Positions 1 through 8,256 of a DNA stretch of 38,960 bases are shown here, piece after piece. Position numbers and translations under genes: made by a program. Below the pieces are notes generated by a model. It saw only the letters and a list, made by a program, of their open reading frames with translations. It was not told where the DNA came from and made no database searches. Positions within the stretch are counted from its first letter, which is position 1. The number at the start of each line of letters is the position of its first letter. The DNA comes from QHBQ01 sp038230695 (lineage in GTDB: Bacteria > Chloroflexota > Chloroflexia > QHBQ01), in contig JBBRMT010000012.1 in the NCBI GenBank assembly GCA_038230695.1, forward strand, positions 1-38,960, given 5' to 3'.

Positions 1-165
1 GACCTTTTCCCGAAAGATTACGCGACGCTCGCCGTATTGCTTCTCGAAGAGACCCGTGCCATGAGTGGTCCCGAAGGGTTGCAAGCGTTACTAAACAGGG
101 TGAGTCGCCGCATGGCCGATAAGCCCTGCGCTCCACCCCGTCTATCGCTCTGGCGCGACCAATAG
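1..165 (+). CDS. C-terminal part of a possible winged-helix regulator (5' end outside window)
   Basis: The first frame is open from the window edge to a TAG at 163-165. The visible stretch reads DLFPKDYATLAVLLL, then a helix ending LLNRVSRRMADK. An LFPxxY-LAxxLL pattern followed by a helix ending in RR-LA is typical of the middle of ArsR/SufR-type winged-helix regulators, which usually continue about 100 residues with a cysteine-containing sensor part. Here the frame ends 13 residues after that helix, so the gene is either truncated, frameshifted or a different short family. The next gene's frame is open from 104 onward and overlaps this end. The assignment rests on pattern memory only. Confidence 0.3.
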   Translation, partial: DLFPKDYATLAVLLLEETRAMSGPEGLQALLNRVSRRMADKPCAPPRLSLWRDQ

Positions 166-208
166 CACCTTTGGCGACCCACCACTACCCGCCTTTACCG
201 ATGCCAGC

Positions 209-1258
209 GTGGTAGGCCGCAACGTCAGCATGCGTCCCCCCGTGCTACGCCCCGCGCCGCGTCTGGTTGATCCCCAGACCGGCCAACTGCGCGGCGATCT
301 GTACGTGGCGGGCAACCGCCCCAGTGGGGCGCAGCGGGTGATCGGCACACTTACCCAATCCAATCAGCGCATCGTATATCTGGTAGGGGCAATAATCGTG
401 CTGATCCTAATCTTGCTACTCGTCGTTGTCCTCCAGGGCAGGAATAACCATCAGGCAGTCTCTAACCAGCCTATACCCACGTCAACCGCAGTGGTTGCCC
501 TGCTTGCTACCTCAACCAGCACTGGTGGCAGCCTTGTGGCAACCCCGACTACTGTGCAAGCTATGGTGATTACTGCTACCATCGCACCGCCCAGCCCGAA
601 TGCCGCGCTGCTCACTCCCACCGCCGCGCCACCCAGCCCGACTTCCGTATCGATCAGCCCCACATTGGAGCCAGCCAGCCCGACCGCTATTGCGCCAGTC
701 GCGCAGGCAACTCCTTGCGCGGTCAGCCTGGCCGATGTGCAGCCCAGTGATGCCGACTTTGGCCCGATCAGCGCGATGATCTGCCGACAGGCTTTCTACC
801 CCGCCCCCGGCGGCAACTTCGCGCCCAATACGTCGGTCACTCGCGCCGAGATCGCTCATGCGGTTGTGGCAGTTATGGGTTGGCCGGTGGATGCCAATGC
901 CGCCAACCCCTTCCGCGACGTGCAGCCCTCCACCCCCTACTACGCCGATATACTGACCGCCATCGAGCATGGGGTGATGAGCGGCATCGCCAGCGACCAA
1001 TTTAGCCCCAACGGTAAACTTAGCCGCATCCAGGCCATTCGCGTTATGGTCAAGGCCGCAGGCTGGCCGCCCGCCGACCCCAACACCGTCGCCCACTATA
1101 GCGATGTACTGGCAAACAATCCCCTCTTTATCTATGTCGAGGCCGCCTACGCGCATGGGGTAATCGGCCCCACCCCTAATGGACTGCTCCGCCCCAACGA
1201 CCCCGCCACTCGCAAGGATGTTGCGCTGATGCTTAATAATATGCTGAATAGTAGGTAA
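209..1258 (+). CDS. Membrane-anchored SLH-domain protein with Thr/Pro stalk
   Basis: A surface protein that probably binds cell-wall polymer through SLH repeats. A basic cytoplasmic N-terminus of about 50 residues is followed by one hydrophobic segment (about residues 52-75, rich in ILV), a Thr/Pro/Ser/Ala-rich stalk (about 80-165), and two to three SLH-like repeats to the end (FRDVQPSTPYYADILTAIEHGVMSG is the clearest; residues abbreviated here span about 232-256). The N-in, single-pass topology differs from the cleaved signal peptides of the other SLH proteins in this window. The start is uncertain: GTG at 209 and ATG at 230 both lack a good ribosome site, and the frame is open and protein-like back to a TGA at 101 without any standard start, so an upstream frameshift is possible. 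A heptamer array follows the stop codon. Confidence 0.8.
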   Translation: MVGRNVSMRPPVLRPAPRLVDPQTGQLRGDLYVAGNRPSGAQRVIGTLTQSNQRIVYLVGAIIVLILILLLVVVLQGRNNHQAVSNQPIPTSTAVVALLATSTSTGGSLVATPTTVQAMVITATIAPPSPNAALLTPTAAPPSPTSVSISPTLEPASPTAIAPVAQATPCAVSLADVQPSDADFGPISAMICRQAFYPAPGGNFAPNTSVTRAEIAHAVVAVMGWPVDANAANPFRDVQPSTPYYADILTAIEHGVMSGIASDQFSPNGKLSRIQAIRVMVKAAGWPPADPNTVAHYSDVLANNPLFIYVEAAYAHGVIGPTPNGLLRPNDPATRKDVALMLNNMLNSR

Positions 1259-1262
1259 AGGG

Positions 1263-1291
1263 GTAGAAAGTTGAAAGTTGAAAGTTAAAAG
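1263..1291 (+). repeat. Heptamer tandem array, unit TTGAAAG
   Basis: About three copies of TTGAAAG with one variant start directly after the SLH gene's stop. Stops TAG at 1264, TGA at 1272, TGA at 1279 and TAA at 1286 cover all three plus-strand frames. Confidence 0.85.
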
Positions 1292-1345
1292 AGCTAGCGC
1301 AATAACTCAAGCCCGCCCGCTCGATCGGCCAGGGCAGACCGCTAC

Positions 1346-2806
1346 ATGAACCTGCTGCACGTGATCCAGCGTTACTACCCTTACGTGGGTGGATCGGAGC
1401 AGTATTTTCAGGAGGTTAGCGAACGATTCGCTCGCGACGGCAACCGCGTGCGCGTCTTCACCACCGATGCCTGGGACATCGAACACTTTTGGAGCGCAGG
1501 CAAACGGCACCTGCCTTCCACTTCCCCCAAGGTAGGGGGGGCGGATTCTACTCCCCCCCCGCCGGGGGGGATCGAACACTTTTGGAGCGCAGGCAAACGG
1601 CACCTGCCTTCCACTTCCCCCAAGGTAGGGGGGGCGGATTCTACTCCCCCCCCGCCGGGGGGGATAGAGGGAGGGTCCAGGCGTGAGAGCGGGACTGAGG
1701 GGGGGCGCGAGACACACAACGGCGTAGAGATTAGCCGCTACCCGGTGCGCCGCCTGCCGCTGGTCAGCCCCCTGTTCTATCCGCTAATGCGCCGAGCGAT
1801 GGCCGAGCTTTCGCGCCTGCCTGCAACGAGTGGCCTGCTGATGCAGCTATGCCGCACCACCCCGCTTGTACCCGCGCTGGCCCACGCCTTGCGCCACGAT
1901 CGGGAGGCGGTTGACCTTATCCACGCGACCAATATCCCGTTCGACTCGTTGATTTACCATAGCTACCGCTACGCCAAGCGGTCGGGCATCCCTTTTGTGG
2001 TGACACCATTTACCCACCTGGGTGAACCGGATGACGAGCGGGTGCGTAAGTATTACACGATGCGCCACCAGTTGGCGATGGAGCGGGCGGCAGATGCGGT
2101 GATTGTGGCTACCAACCTTGAGCGGGACTACCTGGCGGGGCGCGGTGTTGACCCGCAGAAGATGCACCGCGTCGGCATCGGGATCAATCCTGAAGCAACG
2201 TTGGGCGGCGATGGGGCAGCATTTCGCGCTAAATACGGCCTGGGCGATCGTCCCATCGTCTTCAGCATGGGCGTAACCGCTTACGACAAAGGCACGGTGC
2301 ATCTGGTAGAGGCGATGCGCCACCTGTGGGCGCAAGGCAGTGAAGCTGAACTGGTGCTGGCGGGCGCGACCATGACCCATTTCCTGAACCATATCGCCAG
2401 CATCCCTGCAGCGGAGCAACGTCGCCTGCACGTACTGGGGCCGGTTAACGATGCGGACAAACGCGGCCTGTTCGCCGCTGGCGATGTATTCGCCATGCCC
2501 AGCCGCACCGACAGCTTTGGCATCGTCTACCTGGAAGCATGGCTCTACGGCAAGCCAGTAATTGGCGCGAACGCGGGCGGCGTGCCGGAGGTGATCAACG
2601 CCGACCACGACGGCCTGCTGATCCGCTTCGGCGATGTACCCGCCCTGGGCGCTGCCATAGACCGCCTACTCACCGATCAGCCTCTGGCCGCCGCTTTCGG
2701 CGCAGCGGGCCGCCGCAAGGTGCTGGCCGGTATGACCTGGGATCGCGTTTACCAGAATATGCAGGCAGTTTACGAGCAGCTAGCGCCGCTGGCAAAGAAG
2801 AAATGA
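1346..2806 (+). CDS. Glycosyltransferase family 4 with in-frame duplicated insertion
   Basis: A GT-B glycosyltransferase that likely transfers a sugar from a nucleotide-sugar donor to a surface glycan at the cytoplasmic face. The N-terminal domain opens with MNLLHVIQRYYPYVGGSEQY, the usual GT4 glycine-rich loop. The C-terminal donor domain has VFSMGVTAYDKGTVHLVEA and the acidic E-x7-E-like region SRTDSFGIVYLEAW with GGVPEVI after it. Residues about 45-127 are foreign to the fold: two perfect 31-residue repeats rich in Pro and Gly plus a Gly/Arg-rich tail sit between the HFWSAGKRHLP segment and ETHNGVEISRYPVRRLP, which look like parts of one continuous sequence. The reading frame is kept. The stop overlaps the next start as ATGA (2803-2806), so this gene is translationally coupled to the GT2 gene. 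Confidence 0.9.
   Translation: MNLLHVIQRYYPYVGGSEQYFQEVSERFARDGNRVRVFTTDAWDIEHFWSAGKRHLPSTSPKVGGADSTPPPPGGIEHFWSAGKRHLPSTSPKVGGADSTPPPPGGIEGGSRRESGTEGGRETHNGVEISRYPVRRLPLVSPLFYPLMRRAMAELSRLPATSGLLMQLCRTTPLVPALAHALRHDREAVDLIHATNIPFDSLIYHSYRYAKRSGIPFVVTPFTHLGEPDDERVRKYYTMRHQLAMERAADAVIVATNLERDYLAGRGVDPQKMHRVGIGINPEATLGGDGAAFRAKYGLGDRPIVFSMGVTAYDKGTVHLVEAMRHLWAQGSEAELVLAGATMTHFLNHIASIPAAEQRRLHVLGPVNDADKRGLFAAGDVFAMPSRTDSFGIVYLEAWLYGKPVIGANAGGVPEVINADHDGLLIRFGDVPALGAAIDRLLTDQPLAAAFGAAGRRKVLAGMTWDRVYQNMQAVYEQLAPLAKKK
1478..1663 (+). repeat. Perfect 93-bp tandem duplication inside the GT4 gene
   Basis: Positions 1478-1570 and 1571-1663 are identical on reading. Each unit holds the native segment that starts at ATCGAACAC plus a C/G-rich palindrome-like block (runs of C8 and G7 around GCC). 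A third, partial start (ATAGAGGG) follows at 1664. The length is a multiple of three, so the gene stays open and gains 31 residues per copy. Confidence 0.95.
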
Positions 2807-4224
2807 ATAACAACAACCCTACAACTCAGCCCTCAGCCCTCAACCCTCAGCCCCCCGACTGGCCTGCTGTGGACATCGTGGTGGTTAACTATAACACTGG
2901 CGGCTACATCGCCGACTGCCTCAGTTCGCTGCTGAATATGGATTATCCCAGCTTCAACATCACCGTGGTGGACAACGCCAGCAGCGATGGCAGCGCAGAC
3001 CTCATTGCCCGTGACTTCCCCATTGTGCAACTGCTGCGTAGCGAACGCAACCTCGGCTTCGCCGGTGGCTGCAACCTGGGGATGCGGGTAGGTCATGCCC
3101 CGCTGGTCGCCACCCTCAACCCTGATGCTCGCGCCCGCCCCTCCTGGCTGCGTGAATCGGTGCGTCCTTTCCTACCCGACCTGGGTATAAATCCCGATGC
3201 CCTACCACCCCATCTGCCGCAGCCTACCCCTCCTGCCGCCCGCGTCGGCATTGTGGGCAGCAAAATCCTTTACTTCGACCGAAGCACCATCCAGCACGCG
3301 GGCGGTAACCTCGGCTATCCCCTGGCGGACACCTGGCATACGGGTTATGGTGAACCGGATGAGGGGCAGTATGACGCTGCCCATGCGGCAGATTTCGTTA
3401 CTGGCGCGGCTCTGGTGATGAGTAGAACAATGCTCGATGATATTGACTACTTCGATGCCAACTTCTACCCCCGCGATTACGAGGATGTTGACCTTTGCTT
3501 CCGCGCCTGGGCAGCGGGCTGGCAGGTGCTATATGAGCCTCGCGCCGTGGCATTGCACCACGAATCTGTGACCACCGACCGCCAGAGCCTGCAATATTAT
3601 CGCGGCTTCCAGCGTAACCGCCTCCGCTTCGTCCTCAAGCATTACACCCATCGCCAACTGTTCGACGACTTCGTTCCCGCTGAAGCCATCCGTCTCGCGC
3701 AGGATATGCCGGAGTTTGACCGTCTCGCCTCGATGGAAATCTATGCGTTGACCTTGCCTACTCAGGTAGGCAGAAGGGCAGGGGGCAGCGGGGCGGCCTT
3801 GCCCATCCCCACTGGACAACATTCTACGCCGCCGGATGCTTACGGTAAGCTGCGCTCCAAAATCGAAAACCTGAAACCGCTCTGGCTGGTGACGGAGAAG
3901 CCGTTTACCTCGCGCATCCCCGGCATGGTTTGGCTACGCACGCGGCTGAACAACCTCGGCCCCCGCTGGTACGTGCAGCAAATCCTGGCCCAGCAGGTTG
4001 AGTATAACGCCGCGCTGCTGCAAGCCCTGGAGGAAGTGACCAGGCAGGTGCGCGACTTGCAGGCTTCCACTGCGGTGCGCGACACCGTGCTTACCGCCCG
4101 CCTCGGCGAAGTTGACACGCGCATGGAGGCAACCATCGCCCGTAGCCTGGCCCGCTTCGAGGCGATGGATAAGACTCTCAAGCAGGTTAGCGATGTGCAT
4201 AGTCTGCTTACCAAGAGTGATTAG
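2803..4224 (+). CDS. Glycosyltransferase family 2 (rhamnosyltransferase-like)
   Basis: A GT-A glycosyltransferase, 473 residues from the ATG at 2803 that overlaps the preceding stop. The frame is open further upstream but that stretch lies inside the GT4 gene. Motifs: VDIVVVNYNTGGYIADCLSS at about residue 25, ITVVDNASSDGSADLI, RNLGFAGGCNLGM, TLNPDARARPSWL as the DxD-equivalent, and NFYPRDYEDVDLCFRAWAAG (ED, acceptor/catalytic region). Such enzymes act on O-antigen-like or exopolysaccharide chains. Residues after about 400 are predicted helical and probably coiled coil (VRDLQAS, LGEVDTRMEATIARSL), which is unusual and may mediate pairing or membrane-complex contact. The N-terminal NNNNPTTQPSALNPQPP is encoded by a heptamer array, and the stop codon lies within another. 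Confidence 0.92.
   Translation: MNNNNPTTQPSALNPQPPDWPAVDIVVVNYNTGGYIADCLSSLLNMDYPSFNITVVDNASSDGSADLIARDFPIVQLLRSERNLGFAGGCNLGMRVGHAPLVATLNPDARARPSWLRESVRPFLPDLGINPDALPPHLPQPTPPAARVGIVGSKILYFDRSTIQHAGGNLGYPLADTWHTGYGEPDEGQYDAAHAADFVTGAALVMSRTMLDDIDYFDANFYPRDYEDVDLCFRAWAAGWQVLYEPRAVALHHESVTTDRQSLQYYRGFQRNRLRFVLKHYTHRQLFDDFVPAEAIRLAQDMPEFDRLASMEIYALTLPTQVGRRAGGSGAALPIPTGQHSTPPDAYGKLRSKIENLKPLWLVTEKPFTSRIPGMVWLRTRLNNLGPRWYVQQILAQQVEYNAALLQALEEVTRQVRDLQASTAVRDTVLTARLGEVDTRMEATIARSLARFEAMDKTLKQVSDVHSLLTKSD
2825..2852. repeat. Heptamer tandem array, unit CTCAGCC, within the GT2 start
   Basis: Four units CTCAGCC, CTCAGCC, CTCAACC, CTCAGCC encode residues near the N-terminus of the GT2 protein. The minus strand of the unit carries TGA (GGCTGAG). 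Confidence 0.85.
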
Positions 4225-4243
4225 TGATGAGAACTGAGTGATA
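4216..4243 (+). repeat. Heptamer array, unit AGTGATN, carrying the GT2 stop
   Basis: Units AGTGATT, AGTGATG, AGAACTG, AGTGATA. The real TAG stop (4222-4224) is created across the first two units. TGA/TAG/TAA occur in all three frames between 4218 and 4244. Confidence 0.7.
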
Positions 4244-4245
4244 AA

Positions 4246-4268
4246 TGTAGGGGCGGGATTTATCCCCC
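4246..4268. repeat. REP-like palindrome (GTAGGGGCG family)
   Basis: GTAGGGGCGGGA-TTTA-TCCCCCC forms an imperfect hairpin. Related copies lie at 5141, 5181, 8198, 29728 and 29797. Confidence 0.65.
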
Positions 4269-4325
4269 CAGGTGTAGCGCCCACCATGCTTATCCTGAAT
4301 GATAGCACAGGTTAGGAGATAGATC

Positions 4326-4598
4326 ATGGAACCAACTATCGTCATTATCGCCGTTATTGTGCTGGCGATTGGGGGCGTATTCGCCGGTCGGTCGTGGGCT
4401 GGCGGCAACCCCCAGCGAGATTACCGCTTGATGCGTGGCGCATATGCTGCGGCTGTGGTATTCGCCTTTACCTGGCTGGCTGGCTATCTGTTGCTCTGGC
4501 CGCTGCTGACCGACTTTGGCATCACTGGCGCGGTGGCCTGTGGCGCGATTGCGGCCACTGCCTCGCAGCGGCTGGTCAAGAAGAACAAAGGAAGGTAG
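4326..4598 (+). CDS. Small two-pass membrane protein, unknown function
   Basis: A 90-residue protein with a good ribosome site (AGGAGAT, 7-9 nt before ATG). Hydrophobic segments at about residues 5-22 and 37-60, a third weaker one at 62-80, and a basic C-terminal tail (RLVKKNKGR). Composition is strongly membrane-like and codon use matches neighbours. No family was recognised. It stands alone between REP-like repeats and has no obvious operon partner, so its role is open. Confidence 0.7.
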   Translation: MEPTIVIIAVIVLAIGGVFAGRSWAGGNPQRDYRLMRGAYAAAVVFAFTWLAGYLLLWPLLTDFGITGAVACGAIAATASQRLVKKNKGR

Positions 4599-4615
4599 AA
4601 GACAGAGGCCAGGCA

Positions 4616-4670
4616 GGGCGAACCGTTGTTCATCGCTACCAACGCTTACTTGGCAAGAGCGTGGCACACT
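4616..4670. repeat. Dispersed repeat, copy A
   Basis: About 55 bp starting GGGCGAAC and ending in AACGCTTACTTGGCAAGAG followed by a CAC-rich end. It aligns with 18558-18614 with the same internal spacing (25 versus 26 bp between the two blocks). Confidence 0.6.
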
Positions 4671-4684
4671 AATCATTTTTTCAC

Positions 4685-4713
4685 TTTAACTCCCCTCTTA
4701 TCTATGGTATAAT
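4685..4713 (+). promoter_or_regulatory. Probable sigma-70 promoter, leaderless arrangement
   Basis: TTTAAC (4685-4690), 17-bp spacer, perfect TATAAT (4708-4713). The downstream ATG at 4722 is only 8 nt after the -10 box, so transcription would start within about two bases of the start codon. Confidence 0.55.
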
Positions 4714-4721
4714 TAAGCAGT

Positions 4722-5108
4722 ATGGAGAAGCGCATCAACAAAATCCTACTGCTAGTAACAATCGCCCTGCTCGGCCCAATCGGGTTGGGTGCGGCTGCCA
4801 CTGCCTCAGCGACTGCGCCGCAAACCGAGGGCTGGACTGAGGCCAGCAGCGCCGCTGAAGCCAACGCTGCAACACAATCTGCGCCATCCGCTTCGCTGCT
4901 CATCACCACCCCTAAAACTCAAAACTCAAAACTCAAAACTCAAAACTTCCTTACCCGCCATTGGACTTATGCAGTAGCCACAACTCTGTACGTGCGCTCG
5001 GCAGCTTCAATTAGCCTCGACCTCCTTCGCATCAACCCTACATTCGCCCCGCTGCGCCATCGCCTCGGCAGCAGCGCCGGTGGCCTTCCCCGATTAGCTT
5101 GCAGATAA
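4722..5108 (+). CDS. Short secreted hypothetical protein, probably disrupted
   Basis: A 128-residue frame with a clear signal peptide (MEKRINK, then LLLVTIALLGPIGLGAAATASA). The mature part up to about residue 63 is Ala/Ser/Thr-rich, as in the exported proteins nearby. Residues about 64-76 (KTQNSKLKTQNF) are encoded by a heptamer array, and what follows is Arg/Leu-rich without a recognisable domain. The simplest reading is a secreted protein whose original C-terminus was lost when the array expanded or inserted. There is no ribosome site, consistent with the leaderless promoter. It may be a remnant rather than a functional gene. Confidence 0.45.
   Translation: MEKRINKILLLVTIALLGPIGLGAAATASATAPQTEGWTEASSAAEANAATQSAPSASLLITTPKTQNSKLKTQNFLTRHWTYAVATTLYVRSAASISLDLLRINPTFAPLRHRLGSSAGGLPRLACR
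4914..4948. repeat. Heptamer tandem array, unit AAAACTC
   Basis: Four perfect AAAACTC units (4914-4941) and a fifth variant AAAACTT, inside the reading frame of the preceding ORF. Minus-strand reading across units gives TTTTGAG, which contains TGA. Confidence 0.95.
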
Positions 5109-5140
5109 TTCCTTGCCCTAGCGTAGTCAATGGGTCGGCA

Positions 5141-5205
5141 GGACGTGATAAATCACGCTCCTAAAGCCACTCTGACAATGTAGGGGCGTGATTTATCACG
5201 CCCTG
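5141..5205. repeat. Head-to-head pair of REP-like palindromes
   Basis: 5184-5203 is a perfect hairpin (GGGCGTGA-TTTA-TCACGCCC) preceded by TAG. 5141-5161 is the same element in reverse (ACGTGATAAATCACGCTCC). The inverted pair resembles REP doublets (BIME-like). It lies in the spacer before secA. Confidence 0.8.
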
Positions 5206-5280
5206 GGTAGAGGAGAAAACGCATACCATTCCACTTCGCTAATATCATGCCCATATTATGGCTAAAGGAGTTCAGCAATC

Positions 5281-8172
5281 ATGTTTAAGTGGGTTAGCAA
5301 TATGTTTGACGGCGGCAACAAGCTGGTCAAGCAAGCCGAGCCGCTGGTCAAGCGGGTCAATGCGCTGGCGGGCGAGTTCAACCGCCTCAGCGACGACGAG
5401 TTGCGGGCCAAGAGTTCCGAGTTTCAGGAGCGTTACCTGGCTGCTGTGCAAGCCGCTGAGGACGATGAGAAGGATGATTTCGGCATCTTGCAAGCGGGCG
5501 AGGAAGCCTTGCTGGAAGTAATGCCGGAGGCATTTGCCGTCGTGCGTGAGGCCGCGCAGCGCACCCTCGGTATGCGCCATTACGATGTACAGCTAATCGG
5601 TGGCTATGTGTTGCACAGGGGTAACATCGCTGAGATGAAGACTGGCGAAGGCAAGACCATGGTTGCCAGCCTGCCCATATACCTCAATGCGTTGGCTGGG
5701 CGCGGCGCACACCTGATCACGGTCAATGACTATCTGGTCAAGCGTGATGCTCGCTGGATGGGGCCGATCTACCATTTGCTGGGTCTCACCGTCGGTATCT
5801 TGCAGCACGAAACTGCTTATATCTACGACCCCGCCTATGTCACTGGCGATGAGCGCAGCGATTACTTGCGCCCCATTCCCCGCCGCGAGGCGTATCTTGC
5901 CGACATCACGTATGGCACCAACAACGAGTTCGGCTTCGATTATCTACGCGACAACATGGCGACCAATCTGGCCTTGGCCGTGCAGCGCCCCCTCTATTTC
6001 GCCATTGTGGACGAGGTGGATAATATCCTCATTGATGAGGCTCGCACCCCCCTGATCATCAGCGGTCCCTCGCGCAAATCCACCGACTGGTACGCCCGCT
6101 TTGCCCAGATCGCCCGCACCTTCACCCCTGCCGACTACGAGGTGGATGAGAAGCGACGCTCGATTACCCCTACTGATGCTTGTATCAGCAAGGTGGAGCG
6201 CGAACTGGGTATTGCGAATCTTTACGAGGAAGGCGAGACTGGCACGCTGCTGCACGCTGATAAGGTACACCATCTGGAGCAGTCGCTCAAGGCCCAGGTG
6301 CTATTCAAGCGCGACAAGGAGTATGTGGTCGAGGGCGATGGCGAGGTGGTGATCGTTGACGAGTTTACCGGACGCAAGATGCCTGGTCGCCGCTACTCCG
6401 ATGGCTTGCATGAGGCTATCGAGGCCAAAGAGGGCGTGCGCGTGCAGAAGCAAACCGTCACCTATGCCACGATTACGGTGCAGAACTACTTCAGGATGTA
6501 CAAAAAGCTAGGCGGCATGACCGGCACGGCGCTCACCGAGCAAGAGGAGTTCTTCAAGATTTACCAGCTCGAAGTTGCTCCTATCCCCACCAATAAACCG
6601 GTGCAGCGCCAGGATATGGCCGACTATGTATACAAGACCGAGGAGGCCAAGTTCAACGCAGTGGCCGAGGAGGTGCAGCGGTTGCACGATGCAGGCTTGC
6701 CGGTGCTGGTTGGCACCATCAGCATCGAGAAGTCGGAGGAACTGGGCCACCTGCTAAACAAGCGAGGGGTGCCTCACAGCGTGCTAAACGCCAAGCTGCA
6801 CGAGCAAGAGGCGCTCATTGTTGCCCAGGCGGGCCGTCCTGGCGTAGTTACGATTGCAACGAATATGGCAGGCCGTGGCGTGGACATCCTGCTGGGCGGC
6901 AACCCCGAACGATTGGCAATGGATATGCTGAAGGAGCGGCGGGCAGCGATCAACGCCACTGTTAGCGAAGAGGAAGTACGCAAGGACAAGCGGGCGGCGC
7001 AGAGCGGTGAGCTAGTGGCGCGGCCTGATGAATCCGAGGTGGACATCAGTGAACTGCAGTATCACGGTTTCAGCAAGGAGGAATGGGAAGCAACCCTGGC
7101 CGAGGCCAAGCAGATCTGCGCCGCTGCCCGCGAGGAAGTAATCATCCCCCGCCCCGAACTGGAAAATATCGCGGGTCTGTCGGTGATTGGCACCGAACGT
7201 CACGAGGCGCGGCGAATTGACAATCAGTTGCGCGGTCGCGCTGGCCGTCAGGGCGACCCCGGCTACTCGCGCTTCTACATTTCGCTGGAAGACGATTTGA
7301 TGCGGCGTTTTGGCTCCGATCGCATCGCCGGGCTAATGACCCGCTTCGGCATGGGTGACGATATGCCCATTGAGTCGGGCGCAGTCAGTCGCGCCATCGA
7401 GGGGGCGCAGACCAAGGTGGAGGGCTACAACTTCGACACCCGCAAGCACGTCTTGCAGTATGACGACGTGATGAACAAGCAGCGGGCGGTCATCTATGAG
7501 GACCGTCGCCGCATCCTCGAAGCCACCAATCTGCGCGACCGCGTGCTGGAGACAATCAAGGCCGAGCTTAACGACATTGCCCACTCCAACGCCTTTGTAG
7601 ATACGGAGGACAAGACCCGCAACCTGCCCCAGATGTTCGCTATGATCAGCCAGGTGCTACCGCTCGACATCCCCATGATCAACGACCATCAGGACATCTG
7701 GGAACTACCCCCTGACCAGCTATCCGAGGCGCTGAGTGAGCTTGCCGAGGAGCTTTACGACAAGAAGGAAGCGGACGAGGGTGAGGAGAAGCTACGCATC
7801 ATCGAGCGCAGTATTCTCTTGCAGGTAATTGACACCCTGTGGGTGGATTACCTGACTGAGATGGAGGCGTTGCGCGAGGGCATCGGCCTGCGTGCCTACG
7901 GCCAGAAGGATCCACTGGTGGAGTACAAGATCGAGGCGGCGCGAATGTTCAACGGGCTAAAGGCCGACATCCAATCAATCGTCGCCCGCAACATCTTCGG
8001 CGCACGTATCGTGGAGCAAAAAGCGCCCAGCAAGAAGGCGCAGCACAAGGAGGAAGTGCGCCAGCAACGCCAGACCGCGCCGACATCGTCACCGGGCCAG
8101 ACCCAGCGCGGGCCGAAGAAGGGCAAGCCACTGCCCACCAAGCAGGGCCGTGCGCCGCGTAGCGCCCGCTAG
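5281..8172 (+). CDS. secA: Preprotein translocase ATPase SecA
   Basis: The motor that drives unfolded preproteins through SecYEG. 963 residues, ribosome site AAGGAG before ATG 5281. Walker A MKTGEGKT at 119-126, Walker B DEVD at 244-247 followed by the family signature ILIDEARTPLIISGP, and the second-half motif QLRGRAGRQGDPG. The second nucleotide-binding half carries a long charged insert (roughly residues 545-625, from ERRAAINATVSEEEVRK to AAAREEVIIPRPE), which makes the protein longer than the E. coli type. The C-terminus is a Lys/Arg/Pro-rich tail (KKAQHKEEVRQQRQ, ending APRSAR) with no CxCxSG...CH zinc motif, so it probably contacts SecB-independent substrates or lipids. It is the housekeeping exporter for the SLH and signal-peptide proteins of this window. 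Confidence 0.98.
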   Translation: MFKWVSNMFDGGNKLVKQAEPLVKRVNALAGEFNRLSDDELRAKSSEFQERYLAAVQAAEDDEKDDFGILQAGEEALLEVMPEAFAVVREAAQRTLGMRHYDVQLIGGYVLHRGNIAEMKTGEGKTMVASLPIYLNALAGRGAHLITVNDYLVKRDARWMGPIYHLLGLTVGILQHETAYIYDPAYVTGDERSDYLRPIPRREAYLADITYGTNNEFGFDYLRDNMATNLALAVQRPLYFAIVDEVDNILIDEARTPLIISGPSRKSTDWYARFAQIARTFTPADYEVDEKRRSITPTDACISKVERELGIANLYEEGETGTLLHADKVHHLEQSLKAQVLFKRDKEYVVEGDGEVVIVDEFTGRKMPGRRYSDGLHEAIEAKEGVRVQKQTVTYATITVQNYFRMYKKLGGMTGTALTEQEEFFKIYQLEVAPIPTNKPVQRQDMADYVYKTEEAKFNAVAEEVQRLHDAGLPVLVGTISIEKSEELGHLLNKRGVPHSVLNAKLHEQEALIVAQAGRPGVVTIATNMAGRGVDILLGGNPERLAMDMLKERRAAINATVSEEEVRKDKRAAQSGELVARPDESEVDISELQYHGFSKEEWEATLAEAKQICAAAREEVIIPRPELENIAGLSVIGTERHEARRIDNQLRGRAGRQGDPGYSRFYISLEDDLMRRFGSDRIAGLMTRFGMGDDMPIESGAVSRAIEGAQTKVEGYNFDTRKHVLQYDDVMNKQRAVIYEDRRRILEATNLRDRVLETIKAELNDIAHSNAFVDTEDKTRNLPQMFAMISQVLPLDIPMINDHQDIWELPPDQLSEALSELAEELYDKKEADEGEEKLRIIERSILLQVIDTLWVDYLTEMEALREGIGLRAYGQKDPLVEYKIEAARMFNGLKADIQSIVARNIFGARIVEQKAPSKKAQHKEEVRQQRQTAPTSSPGQTQRGPKKGKPLPTKQGRAPRSAR

Positions 8173-8197
8173 CGCCAGTGCTGAGGTGAAGTAAACG

Positions 8198-8220
8198 TAG
8201 GGCGGGCGCTGGCTCGCCCT
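8198..8220. repeat. REP-like hairpin after secA, possible terminator
   Basis: GTAGGGCGGGCGCTGGCTCGCCCTTA: stem 8200-8207 pairs with 8212-8219 (one G-U). A short T/A stretch follows. It belongs to the GTAGGGGCG palindrome family and may terminate secA. Confidence 0.55.
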
Positions 8221-8256
8221 TACTTCATATTCAAAGTTCTTAATTCGGCTTCTGAC

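Noticed and set aside
2539..2802. Upstream extension of the GT2 gene
   Set aside because: The extension lies in another frame of the GT4 gene; the ATG at 2803 overlaps the GT4 stop and gives a normal GT2 start.
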